A stretch of DNA of 30,347 nt from an uncultured Oscillospiraceae bacterium (GTDB lineage: Bacteria; Bacillota; Clostridia; Oscillospirales; Ruminococcaceae). Positions 1 through 7,388 of this stretch are shown here, one piece after another. The stretch is taken from assembly GCA_934454435.1 (NCBI GenBank), contig CAKSGA010000013.1:1-30347 (forward strand), given 5' to 3'. The translations under genes were made by a program, and so were the position numbers. The stretch's first letter is position 1. The number at the start of each line of letters is the position of its first letter. The notes under the pieces were generated by a model that ran no database searches, was not told the origin of the DNA, and worked only from the letters and a program-made list of their open reading frames with translations.

Positions 1-161
1 CGGTCGGCAATGGGCTTCAGAATGCGGTAGAATGCACGTTCACGCTCGGTGAGGATCGTTTCGTTCATCACATATGGCAGCTTCTCGTGGAGCCTTATCA
101 GTATCCAGATCAGCACTATCAGCGCAAGGACTCCCAGTGCGATCCACGGTATATAGTCCAT
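1..161 (-). CDS. N-terminal part of a membrane-anchored DUF2726-like protein (runs off window)
   Basis: Reading the minus strand from ATG at 161-159 gives 53 residues with no stop before the window edge. Residues 3-23 form one hydrophobic membrane segment (start MDYIPWIALG). It is followed by a basic stretch and the motif LTERERAFYRILKPIAD, which resembles the beginning of DUF2726 domains (typically ..L(T/S)..E..FY..L......). A consensus promoter lies just upstream at 198-226, and a GGGGGTG run precedes the ATG as a weak ribosome site. The family assignment rests on about 15 residues, so it is tentative. The function of DUF2726 proteins is not established; many resemble restriction-endonuclease-like folds. 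The C-terminal part is outside the window. Confidence 0.6.
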   Translation of the reverse strand, partial: MDYIPWIALGVLALIVLIWILIRLHEKLPYVMNETILTERERAFYRILKPIAD

Positions 162-197
162 TTCCACACCCCCGTTCCGGTAAATTCACAGATAGTC

Positions 198-226
198 ATT
201 ATAGCACAACGTTCTTGATTTGTCAA
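198..226 (-). promoter_or_regulatory. Sigma-A promoter for the DUF2726-like gene
   Basis: On the minus strand TTGACA (226-221) is followed by 17 bases and TATAAT (203-198), a perfect consensus match. The transcript would start near 191, about 30 nt before the ATG at 161. Confidence 0.8.
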
Positions 227-306
227 CACATGAACATTTGCTGACCCCGAATTCGCACCCGCAGAGAGAAAAGGGCGGTCGATCACCCGTGCCAGTTATC
301 GAAACG

Positions 307-332
307 CAGGGGCGGAACCTGTTTCCGCCCGG
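307..332. repeat. Dispersed GC-rich palindromic element, copy 1
   Basis: CAGGGGCGGAACCTG followed by TTTCCGCCCGG forms an imperfect palindrome (GGGCGGAA pairs with TTCCGCCC). A copy with one mismatch lies at 17758-17783, and related copies lie at 3944-3971 and 17818-17845. All are intergenic. Confidence 0.7.
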
Positions 333-341
333 CGCTATAAA

Positions 342-434
342 CACCATTTTTGTGGAACACAGAACGCACCTGCCCGGCATTTACACGCCATTTCCATGGC
401 ACGCATAACGCACCTGCCCGGTAATTTACACGCC
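342..434. repeat. Degenerate tandem repeat, about 45-bp unit, two copies
   Basis: A segment beginning AACGCACCTGCCCGG and ending TTTACACGCC occurs at 363-389 and again at 407-434. The weaker preceding segments also align (CCATTTTTGTGGAACACAG versus CCATTTCCATGGCACGCAT), giving a period of about 44-45 bp. A third, much decayed unit may continue to about 470. No coding potential was found. Confidence 0.6.
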
Positions 435-511
435 CTGTCTGTGAAGCAAAGAACGTCCACGTCCTGAGCCCCGCTGGCAAATTCCAGCGGCGCATGTAAG
501 AAATGTGCAGC

Positions 512-531
512 GGGAGGGGCAAGCCCCTCCC
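512..531. repeat. Perfect GC-rich hairpin
   Basis: GGGAGGGGC and GCCCCTCCC form a 9-bp perfect stem with only AA between, followed by CCTACGG. It has no T-run on either side, so it is more likely a small intergenic repeat element than a terminator. The rest of 162-755 holds only the repeats listed here and the two promoters. Confidence 0.55.
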
Positions 532-639
532 CTACGGTGAGCGGATTCTGATTTATTCCTGTCAGGGCATTGATTTGTGTATTGTTTACAGAAAAGTTTG
601 TGCAGTTTGTGTAAAAAATCTGAAATTTCCGAAAGGTAC

Positions 640-668
640 TTGTATAATTGCAATAAATATGTTACAAT
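640..668 (+). promoter_or_regulatory. Putative promoter for hpf
   Basis: TTGTAT (640-645), 17 bases, TACAAT (663-668). The -35 box matches only three of six positions. An alternative -10 (TATAAT, 643-648) lacks a -35. The leader to the start codon at 756 would be about 80 nt. Confidence 0.4.
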
Positions 669-755
669 GTATACAGATGAACTCCACGGAGTACATCATA
701 TCCCATAACGGACGGAGCCGTAAAGGTCACGCCCGGAATGAAAGGAATGATTTGC

Positions 756-1274
756 ATGAAAGTTACCATTACCGCAAAGAAGCTGACGATCAACCAGTCC
801 TTCACGGACTACGCCACACAGAAGCTCAGCGCAAAGCTCGACCGGTTCTTCCCGGAGGAAGCAGAGGCTAGGATCACCCTGGAAGAGCGCAGAGAGCTGA
901 TCATTCTCGAGCTTACGGTAAAATATAACGGCATCATCTACCGTGCAGAGCAGTCAGCAAAGGACAAGAACGATGCTCTTGATGTCACTGTTGACCGTGT
1001 TATCCGCCAGATCAGAAAGCAGAAAACAAAGGTCGAGAAGAACCTGCGCTCCGGCGCATTCGAGGGTCTTGCTCCCGAGCCCGAGGAGAAGGAATACGAG
1101 GTCATTCGTGAGAAGAAGTTCCATCTGCGCCCCATGTTAGTGGACGAGGCTATCCTCCAGATGAACCTGCTCGATCATACATTCTTCATGTTCAAGAACG
1201 CCGACACCGGCGATATCAACGTTGTTTACAAGCGTGACGAGGGTAACTATGCAGTGCTCGTTCCCGAGGGCTGA
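756..1274 (+). CDS. hpf: Ribosome hibernation promoting factor, long form (HPF/RaiA)
   Basis: The 172-residue protein matches long-form HPF, which joins two 70S ribosomes into inactive 100S dimers in stationary phase. The N-terminal ribosome-binding S30AE domain (about residues 1-100) begins MKVTITAKKLTINQSFTDYA and carries the DALDVTVDRVIRQIRKQKTK helix. A short linker follows, then the C-terminal dimerisation domain from VIREKKFHLRPMLVDEA, with MNLLDHTFFMFKNADTG and the final VVYKRDEGNYAVLVPEG. Two in-frame ATGs lie upstream (738, 747). The start at 756 is chosen because AAAGGA at 741-746 sits 9 nt before it and the family begins MKVTI. It is monocistronic, with a hairpin downstream. Confidence 0.93.
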   Translation: MKVTITAKKLTINQSFTDYATQKLSAKLDRFFPEEAEARITLEERRELIILELTVKYNGIIYRAEQSAKDKNDALDVTVDRVIRQIRKQKTKVEKNLRSGAFEGLAPEPEEKEYEVIREKKFHLRPMLVDEAILQMNLLDHTFFMFKNADTGDINVVYKRDEGNYAVLVPEG

Positions 1275-1312
1275 ATTCCCGCCGGACCCGCTTTATAACT
1301 GAACATCTCTTC

Positions 1313-1340
1313 AGCTCCGCTGGATACTTCTGGCGGAGCT
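1313..1340 (+). terminator. Possible hpf terminator hairpin
   Basis: AGCTCCGC (1313-1320) pairs perfectly with GCGGAGCT (1333-1340) around a 12-nt loop, 39 nt after the hpf stop. It lacks a clear T-run, so termination is uncertain. Confidence 0.35.
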
Positions 1341-1402
1341 TGAATGCTGATTTGGGGACTTTGCACAAAAAATTCCTGAAAACTTTGTGCAAAACACCGC
1401 CC

Positions 1403-1431
1403 TTGTAATGTAAACGATTTATTGATATAAT
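1403..1431 (+). promoter_or_regulatory. Extended -10 promoter for the GH94 gene with overlapping cre-like site
   Basis: TTGTAA (1403-1408), 17 bases, TATAAT (1426-1431), preceded by TGA (extended -10). The spacer contains ATGTAAACGATTTAT (1408-1422), which fits the CcpA cre consensus WTGNAANCGNWNNCW at all but one position. A repressor there would sit between the promoter boxes, fitting carbon catabolite repression of a sugar phosphorylase. Promoter confidence is high; the cre assignment is inference. Confidence 0.75.
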
Positions 1432-1504
1432 ATAGACAGGACAAAGGTCCTGCACTAAGTAAATCAACCGGCACGCCCGGCACAGAAAATATGGAGGAAT
1501 ACCA

Positions 1505-3867
1505 ATGAACTACGGACATTTCGACGAACTCAACAAAGAGTATGTCATCACCCGTCCGGACACACCGTCCGCATGGGCAAACTACCTCGGCGACCCCGAG
1601 TACGGCGCTATCATTTCCAACAACGCAGGCGGCTACAGCTTCGTAAAGAGCGGCGCTAACGGACGTGTTATCCGCTATCGCTTCAATGGCGTTGCAAACG
1701 ACACCCCCGGCCGTTACGTTTACCTGCGTGACCAGGAGACCGGCGAGTACTGGTCTGCTTCCTGGGCTCCCGTCTGCAAGCCCCTCGACCAGTTCAAGAG
1801 CGAGTGCCGCCACGGTACTGCATACACCATCATCACTTCCGAGTACAAGGGCGTTAAGTCCGAGGTGACCTACTACGTGCCCCAGGGCGCTACATACGAG
1901 GTATGGGCTGCAAAGATCACCAACACCTCCGATAAGCCCAGAAAGCTCGCCGTTACCGGCTACTGCGAGTTCGTGAACGACCCGAACTACGAGCAGGACC
2001 AGGTAAACCTCCAGTACACACTGTTCATCACCCGCACCTACTTCAAGGGCAACTATATCCACCAGATGCAGAACGAGATCTACAATCCCAACAGCGGACG
2101 CTTCCTCGGCCTTGCAGCTGCAAAGGTTGACGCTTACTGCGGCGACCGTGACGCATTCGTTGGCTCCTACAGAAGCTACGCTGACCCCAAGGGCATCGAA
2201 GAGGGGCTGAAGGGCGACCTGAACTACAACACCAACTCCTGCGGTGCACTGGAGAGCGACATCGTGCTCCAGCCCGGCGAAACCAAGGAGCTCACCTATG
2301 TTCTCGGCGGCCAGAAGACCGATGCCGAGATCACTGAGATCATCGCAAAGTACGAGAAGCCCGGCACTGTTGCCGCTGAGCTCGAGCAGCTCAAGAACTT
2401 CTGGCACAGCAAGCTGAACAACCTCCAGGTACACACTCCCGACGCTAACTTCAACAACATGGTAAACACCTGGAACGCTTACAACTGCTTCATCACCTTT
2501 ATCTGGTCCAGAGCGGCTTCCTTCCAGTACTGCGGCCTGAGAAACGGCTTCGGCTACCGTGATACAGTTCAGGATATCCAGGGCGTTATCCACCTCGCTC
2601 CTGAGATGGCAAAGAAGCAGATCGAGTTCATGCTCTCCGCACAGGTAACAAACGGCGCTGGTCTGCCCCTCGTTAAGTACGACCACAAGGCAGGTCAGGA
2701 GAACCACCCCGACGAGAACGATGAGAACTCCGTATACGCAAAGCAGACCGGTCACCCCAGCTACCGTGCAGACGACGCACTCTGGCTGTTCCCGACCGTT
2801 TACAAGTACGTTTCCGAGAGCGGCGACAGCGCATTCCTCGATGAAGAGATCTTCTACGCAAACGACGGCGAGAAGGGCACTGTTTACGACCACCTCAAGA
2901 GAGCGATCGACTTCTCCATGAACCACCTCGGCAACCACGGTATGCCCGCAGGTCTGCACGCTGACTGGAACGACTGCCTCCGCCTCGGCAAGCAGGGCGA
3001 GTCCACCTTCGTTGCATTCCAGCTTCTATACGCTATCAAGATCCTGCGCACCTACGCAGTTGAGAAGAACGATACCGACTACATCAAGTACCTTGACGAG
3101 ATCGGCGGAACGAGGACAGATGGATCAGAGGCTACAAGGAGGACGGCACCATCATCGGTCAGCGCACCGATCCCGAGGCTTCCATGTGGCTCAACCCGCA
3201 GAGCTGGTCAGTTATCTCCGGCTTCGGCACAAGAGAGCAGCAGGAGAAGGCTATGGACAGCGTTGAGCGTGAGCTGAACACTCCCTACGGCGCAATGGTA
3301 ATGTACCCGCCGTATGTTAAGCACGGCTTCCCCGGAGCCCTCATGCAGTGCTTCAACAAGTGCACCAAGGAGAACGCAGGTATCTTCTCTCAGCCCCAGG
3401 GCTGGCTTATCCTGGCAGAGTCCAAGCTGGGTCACGGCAACCGTGCATACAAGTACTGGACCGAGGCAGCTCCCGCTACCTACAACGACAACGCAGAGCA
3501 CAGAGTTCTCGAGCCGTACGTATACGGCCAGTTCGTTGAGGGCAAGGACAGCCCGTTCGCAGGACGTGCACACGTGCACTGGCTGACCGGTACAGCTTCC
3601 ACCGTTATGGTAGGCACCACTGAGGGTATCCTGGGACTGAACCCCGAAACAAAGGGTATCGTTATCGACCCGTCTATCCCCTCCGAGTGGAAGGAATACA
3701 CCATGGACAAGACATTCCGTGGCAAGAAGCTCCACGTTACCGTAAAGAACCCCAACGGTTCCGAGCACGGCGTGAAGTCCGTTACAGTCAACGGCGAGAA
3801 GATCGAGGGCAAGCTTATCCTCGACTCTATCCTCAAGGCTGAGAACGAGATCGTTATCGAGCTCTGA
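1505..3867 (+). pseudogene. Cellobiose phosphorylase (GH94), frameshifted with an apparent small deletion
   Basis: GH94 cellobiose phosphorylase splits imported cellobiose with phosphate into glucose 1-phosphate and glucose in the cytoplasm. The first frame (from ATG 1505, GGAGG at 1493-1497) has the family start MNYGHFDELNKEYVITRP, the AGGYSF motif and HADWND (residues 485-490), which holds the general-acid Asp. It is homologous to the family until YLDEIGG near 3110, then goes out of frame to a stop at 3277. Homology resumes in another frame at about 3109 (NEDRWIRGYKEDG, NPQSW) and ends at 3867 with the phosphate-site region HWLTGTAST. The two parts total 2363 nt (787 codons plus 2 nt), about 20-25 residues short of the usual roughly 810, and the conserved stretch before NEDRW is absent. 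This is a deletion plus frameshift, or an assembly error. Intact C-terminal frame: 3184-3867. Confidence 0.88.
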
Positions 3868-3889
3868 GCCGTGGAGCCCCGATAGTCAA

Positions 3890-3930
3890 TAAAAATATAT
3901 GGGCTGCGTTTATTCGCAGCCCATTTTTAT
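3890..3930 (+). terminator. Terminator after the GH94 gene
   Basis: GGGCTGCG (3901-3908) pairs with CGCAGCCC (3915-3922) around a 6-nt loop. It is flanked by A-rich AAAAATAT and T-rich ATTTTTAT, which extend the stem and make it bidirectional in appearance. Confidence 0.85.
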
Positions 3931-3943
3931 ATGCGGGAAGAAA

Positions 3944-3971
3944 TGTAGGGGCGGATCCTGTATCCGCCCGG
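3944..3971. repeat. Dispersed GC-rich palindromic element, copy 2
   Basis: TGTAGGGGCGGATCCTG followed by TATCCGCCCGG. The whole 28 nt is identical, in inverted orientation, to 17818-17845. It lies between the terminators of two convergent transcription units. Confidence 0.75.
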
Positions 3972-4002
3972 TGCATATGCTATTCTGAAAATGATGAGCT
4001 GT

Positions 4003-4036
4003 ACAAAACAAACAGGCTGCGAACCAACGCAGCCCG
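4003..4036 (-). terminator. Terminator of the abfA operon
   Basis: On the minus strand GGCTGCG (4034-4028), a 6-nt loop and CGCAGCC (4021-4015) are followed by TGTTTGTTTTG. It lies just downstream of the stop at 4046. The stem is nearly the same as the one at 3901-3922. Confidence 0.8.
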
Positions 4037-4045
4037 TGTTTTATT

Positions 4046-4303
4046 TCACCACCGTGGCTTCTCATGCGGGCAGACCGACGTTTTCTTCGCCGCCCGGAGC
4101 TCCACGTAGCAGCCGCATTTCCTGCACGTCCCGCTGACCAGCTCCCCGCACTCCCCGCAGAGCGCCAGACGGCGCTGATACTCCTCCTGCGGAGCCCTCT
4201 GCGGCTCCGGCATGGCGGCTATGCGCTGCTGGATCACCCCGTAAAGCTGACTTTCGTCCGCCTCCATCAGCAGGCAGCGAAAGCAGGGCTTCTTCCCCGT
4301 CAC
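4046..4303 (-). CDS. Small cysteine-rich protein, DUF6171-like
   Basis: An 85-residue protein with seven cysteines arranged CFRC near the N-terminus, then [18 protein letters not shown] and a final VCPHE, suggesting two zinc-binding knuckles. The pattern RL.LC..CG.L..GTC..CGCYVE.RAA..T..CP resembles the uncharacterised DUF6171 family. The start is a GTG at 4303-4301 that overlaps the stop of the upstream arabinofuranosidase gene as GTGA, a sign of coupled translation. The first methionine codon would remove the N-terminal CFRC pair, so the GTG start is preferred. Its function is unknown; it is probably made along with the GH51 enzyme. Confidence 0.75.
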   Translation of the reverse strand: MTGKKPCFRCLLMEADESQLYGVIQQRIAAMPEPQRAPQEEYQRRLALCGECGELVSGTCRKCGCYVELRAAKKTSVCPHEKPRW

Positions 4304-5772
4304 AGCTTTATAGTCAGCTCAGCCACGGAGCAGGGCGGGACGTTCACTGTCAGCCTGCCGTCCGCTGTGTTCACGGTGAGCGGCTTTATCGTCACACGCT
4401 CCGGCTCGTCAAAGGTGTTGTGCTCATGCACTTCACCGGTGAGCAGGCGCCCCTCCGCTGAACCTGCAGCGCTGAACGCCGATGCCGCCTCGACATTGTA
4501 GCTCTCAGTGAGCGAAGCGTTCGTGATGGTGATGGTCACAACTCCGTCCTTTATGCTCGCCGACTGGCTCAGGGCGGGAACTCCCTCCTCGGCGTCCTCG
4601 TTCTGGATATGGCTATAGATGAGGTCGGCGTCCTGGTGTGCCTTGTACAGGTCGAACACGTGGTAGGTCGGGGTCTTTATTGTGGCTGTGCCCTCGGTCA
4701 GCAGAATTGCCTGGAGAACGTTCACCGCCTGGGCGATGTTCGCCATCGGTATGCGGTCGGAATGCTCATTGAAGATGTTCAGGTTTATGCCTGCAACTAT
4801 TGCGTCCCGCATGGTGTTCTGCTGGTAGAGGAACCCGGGGTTCGTGTCCGGATCCACATCATACCAGGTGCCCCACTCGTCCACGATAAGACCTACCTTG
4901 TGCTCCGGGTCGTAGCGCTCCATTATCCCGGCATGGCGGCGTATCATCTCTTCGATGTGCAGGGTGGAGCGTATCGTCTGGTAGTACTCCTGCTCGCCGA
5001 ACTCCGTGGAGCTTCCCTTGTGGGACCAGTCCCCGGTAGGGAGCGTGTAGTAGTGCAGCGACATGCCGTTCATGTGCCACGGCGTGACCTGCCGCATGAG
5101 GACCTCCGTCCAGTCGTAGTCGTCCGCATTCGGGCCGCTGGCTATCCTGTAAAGCTGGTTGCCGTTGTAGTTCCGGCAATAGGTCGCATAGCGGCGGTAG
5201 AGGTCAGCGTAGAACTCCGCACGCATGTTTCCGCCGCAGCCCCAGCTCTCGTTGCCTATGCCGAGGTATTTCAGCTTCCAGGGCTGCTCCCTGCCGTTCT
5301 GCCGGCGGAGCTCCGCCATGGGGGAAATGCCGTCAAAGGTCATGTACTCTACCCAGCTGGAGAGCTCCTCCACGGTGCCGCTGCCGACATTCCCGCTGAT
5401 GTAGGGCTCGCAGCCCACCAGCTCGCAGAACCGCATGAACTCATGCGTGCCGAAGCTGTTGTCCTCCACAAGTCCGCCCCAGTGGGTGTTTACCATCTTC
5501 TTGCGGGGGGATTTCTCGCCGATACCGTCCCGCCAGTGGTACTCGTCAGCGAAGCAGCCTCCCGGCCAGCGCAGCACCGGCAGCTTTATCTGCCTGAATG
5601 CGTCGATCACGTCCTTGCGGTAGCCCTCGATATTCGGAACGTCGCTGTCCTCTCCGACATATATTCCCCCGTAAATGCACCGCCCGAGGTGCTCGGAGAA
5701 ATTGCCGTATATCTCACGGTTGATGTGGGACTTCTTTTCCAGCGGATTAAAGGTAAGGTGAACTGTTTTCAT
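4300..5772 (-). CDS. abfA: Alpha-L-arabinofuranosidase, GH51
   Basis: A 490-residue protein, typical length for intracellular GH51 enzymes, which remove L-arabinose side chains from arabinan or arabinoxylan oligosaccharides. It begins with a short beta segment, then [22 protein letters not shown] and the strongly conserved [14 protein letters not shown], both GH51 hallmarks. The acid/base Glu is E175 in [11 protein letters not shown] and the nucleophile is E299 in [13 protein letters not shown]-terminal beta-sandwich follows from about residue 390. There is no signal peptide, so it acts in the cytoplasm on imported oligosaccharides. AAAGGA lies 9 nt before the ATG. It is divergent from an AraC regulator that probably controls it, and a small Cys-rich gene is translationally coupled to its end. 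Confidence 0.95.
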   Translation of the reverse strand: MKTVHLTFNPLEKKSHINREIYGNFSEHLGRCIYGGIYVGEDSDVPNIEGYRKDVIDAFRQIKLPVLRWPGGCFADEYHWRDGIGEKSPRKKMVNTHWGGLVEDNSFGTHEFMRFCELVGCEPYISGNVGSGTVEELSSWVEYMTFDGISPMAELRRQNGREQPWKLKYLGIGNESWGCGGNMRAEFYADLYRRYATYCRNYNGNQLYRIASGPNADDYDWTEVLMRQVTPWHMNGMSLHYYTLPTGDWSHKGSSTEFGEQEYYQTIRSTLHIEEMIRRHAGIMERYDPEHKVGLIVDEWGTWYDVDPDTNPGFLYQQNTMRDAIVAGINLNIFNEHSDRIPMANIAQAVNVLQAILLTEGTATIKTPTYHVFDLYKAHQDADLIYSHIQNEDAEEGVPALSQSASIKDGVVTITITNASLTESYNVEAASAFSAAGSAEGRLLTGEVHEHNTFDEPERVTIKPLTVNTADGRLTVNVPPCSVAELTIKL

Positions 5773-5807
5773 GATATTTCGTCCTTTCGGAATTATTTGT
5801 TAGATTT

Positions 5808-5836
5808 ATTATACCGTATTGACAGACGTATTTCAA
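5808..5836 (-). promoter_or_regulatory. abfA promoter
   Basis: On the minus strand TTGAAA (5836-5831), 17 bases, TATAAT (5813-5808). It overlaps the divergent araC-type promoter by 18 bp, so the two probably cannot be occupied by polymerase at once. Confidence 0.8.
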
Positions 5837-5847
5837 TGATGTATAAT
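5819..5847 (+). promoter_or_regulatory. Promoter of the AraC-family regulator
   Basis: TTGACA (5819-5824), 17 bases, TATAAT (5842-5847): a perfect consensus promoter, with a transcript start near 5854, 30 nt before the chosen ATG. Confidence 0.85.
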
Positions 5848-5883
5848 ATCAAAAGACTGATATATCATACTATGGAGGACGTC

Positions 5884-6651
5884 ATGAAACTTCACGCAAT
5901 GGGAATAGGCTACCGCCACGACGGCGGTCTGCACATAGTCCGCCCGGAGGGCTCCGGGGATAATCTGCTGGTGATATTCAGGACGCCGGCGTTCGTAATT
6001 ACCGGCGGCATACGCACGGAGGTCCCGGCGGACACTGCCGTACTGTACGCACAAACTGCCCCGCAGGATTACGGGGCAGTTTGTGATGATTACGTTAACG
6101 ACTGGGTGCACTTCGAGTGTGATGAGAATGATGTATTCTTCGGCAGGCTGAACATAGCGTTCAACACGCCGGTGCCGGTGTCCTCGATGAGCGGGGCGGC
6201 GAGCGCACTTCAGCTCCTGAAGCTTGAAAGCGTTTCCGACACTCCCCGCAGCCGGGAATGCACCGACCTGCTGCTCCGCCTGCTGATAGCCCAGACGCTG
6301 GGCGGCGGCGAGCCCCCGGCAACTCCCCACAGCGAGAAACTGAAGCGACTGCGTGCGGAGATATACGGCGCCCCCTCCGAGCGGTTCACGGTGGAGGGAA
6401 TGGCTGCGAAACTGGCTCTGAGCCCGTCCTATTTTCAGACGCTCTACCGCAGCGAATTCGGCGTGAGCTGTTACGAGGACGTGCTCTGCGCAAAGATGTC
6501 CCTTGCGGAGTACTACCTCGAGAACACCACCATGACGGTGCGGGAGATAGCGGGTCTGTGCGGGTTCGAGAACGATGTGCATTTCATGCGGCTGTTCAGG
6601 AAGCGCACCGGAATGACTGCACTGGAGTTCCGCAGGGTCAGCAGAGGGTGA
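5884..6651 (+). CDS. AraC-family transcriptional regulator
   Basis: A 255-residue regulator. The N-terminal part (about 1-150) is an AraC-type cupin-like ligand domain, including HFECDENDVFFGRLNIAFNTPVPV. The C-terminal 90 residues are a double helix-turn-helix: RFTVEGMAAKLALSPSYFQ then TVREIAGLCGFENDVHFMR and LFRKRTGMTALEFR, the AraC signature. Upstream in-frame codons extend the frame far back over the antisense of abfA. The ATG at 5884 is chosen because GGAGGA (5874-5879) precedes it and the promoter's transcript start is at about 5854. Its place opposite abfA suggests control of arabinoside use; the inducer is not visible. Its 3' end overlaps the convergent gene by 14 bp. Confidence 0.88.
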   Translation: MKLHAMGIGYRHDGGLHIVRPEGSGDNLLVIFRTPAFVITGGIRTEVPADTAVLYAQTAPQDYGAVCDDYVNDWVHFECDENDVFFGRLNIAFNTPVPVSSMSGAASALQLLKLESVSDTPRSRECTDLLLRLLIAQTLGGGEPPATPHSEKLKRLRAEIYGAPSERFTVEGMAAKLALSPSYFQTLYRSEFGVSCYEDVLCAKMSLAEYYLENTTMTVREIAGLCGFENDVHFMRLFRKRTGMTALEFRRVSRG

Positions 6652-7171
6652 CTTCCGGCTTCTCAAGCAGCTTCAGCATTTTGGGGGTGAAATACAGCTT
6701 GTGGGAACGGTCGGCGGGGTCTGCGTAGTAGGTCATGCGGTTGAGCATGCGCTCAGCGGGCACCGGCACGAACTTGGTGATCATCTTCATCTTTCTGACC
6801 AGCTTCTTGTAAAGCTTCACCATGATCTCCGGAGTTTCGATAGAGCCGCCGTTTTCGGCAGGGACTGCAGTCATCAGGTACAGCGAAGCGTGGTGCAGCG
6901 CATTCTGCTTGTCACGTGTGGAGTAGTTCGCTTCGACCACCACGCTTCCGTTGGCGTTGAAGCAGCCCAGCGGCAGGTCCTGATCCAGCTCTCCTGCCTG
7001 GGGGAGATAGAAATAATACTTGTGGCAGCTTGCGGTGATTATAGAAGTATCCTGTGATGAAACGATCTTCTTCCCGTTCTGGCGGAGTATCATGCAGCCG
7101 CAGTCGATGGCGGTCTGAGCCAGTTCAACGAATACTTCCCGCTCCATGTAGAATGATGTCCTTTTTCCCAT
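6638..7171 (-). CDS. Unrecognised protein, 177 residues
   Basis: No family is recognised. The protein is soluble, with no signal peptide or membrane segment. It starts MGKRTSFYMEREVFVELAQTAIDCGC, contains a beta-rich middle (HKYYFYLPQ; NGSVVVEANYST) and a basic helix KLYKKLVRKMKMITKFVP near residue 130. The ATG is well supported by AAGGAAA 5 nt upstream. The coding sequence overlaps the convergent AraC gene at the 3' end. Codon use and GC look like its neighbours. No clear promoter is seen; two inverted repeats lie upstream at 7201-7227 and could be operators. Confidence 0.7.
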   Translation of the reverse strand: MGKRTSFYMEREVFVELAQTAIDCGCMILRQNGKKIVSSQDTSIITASCHKYYFYLPQAGELDQDLPLGCFNANGSVVVEANYSTRDKQNALHHASLYLMTAVPAENGGSIETPEIMVKLYKKLVRKMKMITKFVPVPAERMLNRMTYYADPADRSHKLYFTPKMLKLLEKPEVTLC

Positions 7172-7200
7172 AATGATTTCCTTTCAGTTGTGTAATGTAA

Positions 7201-7227
7201 ACAGGCATGCGCCTGTCATATTTGACA
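7201..7227. promoter_or_regulatory. Two overlapping inverted repeats upstream of the unrecognised gene
   Basis: ACAGGC-ATGC-GCCTGT (7201-7216) and TGTCA-TATT-TGACA (7214-7227) are each symmetric and share bases. They could be operator sites for the minus-strand gene starting at 7171. No regulator can be named. Confidence 0.3.
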
Positions 7228-7279
7228 TAATGCGGCTGTACACCGCCTTACCGGCGTGAAATTTTGTTCAAAAAGGGTA

Positions 7280-7308
7280 TTGCAATTTGCGCCGGAATGT
7301 GATATCAT
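7280..7308 (+). promoter_or_regulatory. queT promoter
   Basis: TTGCAA (7280-7285), 17 bases, TATCAT (7303-7308), preceded by TGA as an extended -10. The transcript would start near 7315, just ahead of the riboswitch. Confidence 0.7.
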
Positions 7309-7340
7309 ATATTAGTGCGATAACGCACGGAAAATCGAAT

Positions 7341-7381
7341 ACGGTGTTTTCTTTGTCCAACCACCGTTAAAAAACAAGGAG
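7341..7381 (+). promoter_or_regulatory. preQ1-I riboswitch (translational)
   Basis: Stem P1 is ACGGTG (7341-7346) with CACCGT (7362-7367). The loop segment CTTTGT (7351-7356) pairs with ACAAGG (7374-7379), making an H-type pseudoknot across an A-rich strand TTAAAAAAC. A C (7361) sits just before the 3' strand of P1, where the ligand-pairing C lies in class I preQ1 aptamers. The tail GTTAAAAAACAAGG closely resembles the known preQ1-I tail. The second pseudoknot strand contains the AAGGAG Shine-Dalgarno site (7376-7381), so ligand binding should block translation of queT. Confidence 0.85.
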
Positions 7382-7388
7382 TTTTTTT

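Noticed and set aside
738..755. Earlier starts for hpf at 738 or 747
   Set aside because: The AAAGGA ribosome site lies between them and the ATG at 756, and family members start MKVTI.
1247..2959. 570-codon open frame antisense to the GH94 gene
   Set aside because: It is a shadow of strong codon bias in the real gene. The product is Val/Leu-rich without motifs, and the plus-strand frame has clear homology.
3184..3867. A separate second gene downstream of the GH94 frame
   Set aside because: The 227-codon frame continues the same GH94 domain with no ribosome site at 3184; it is the C-terminal part of one broken gene.
4609..5883. Upstream extension of the AraC-regulator frame to 680 codons
   Set aside because: The extension runs antisense through abfA and across the promoter. 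A ribosome site and transcript start support the ATG at 5884.
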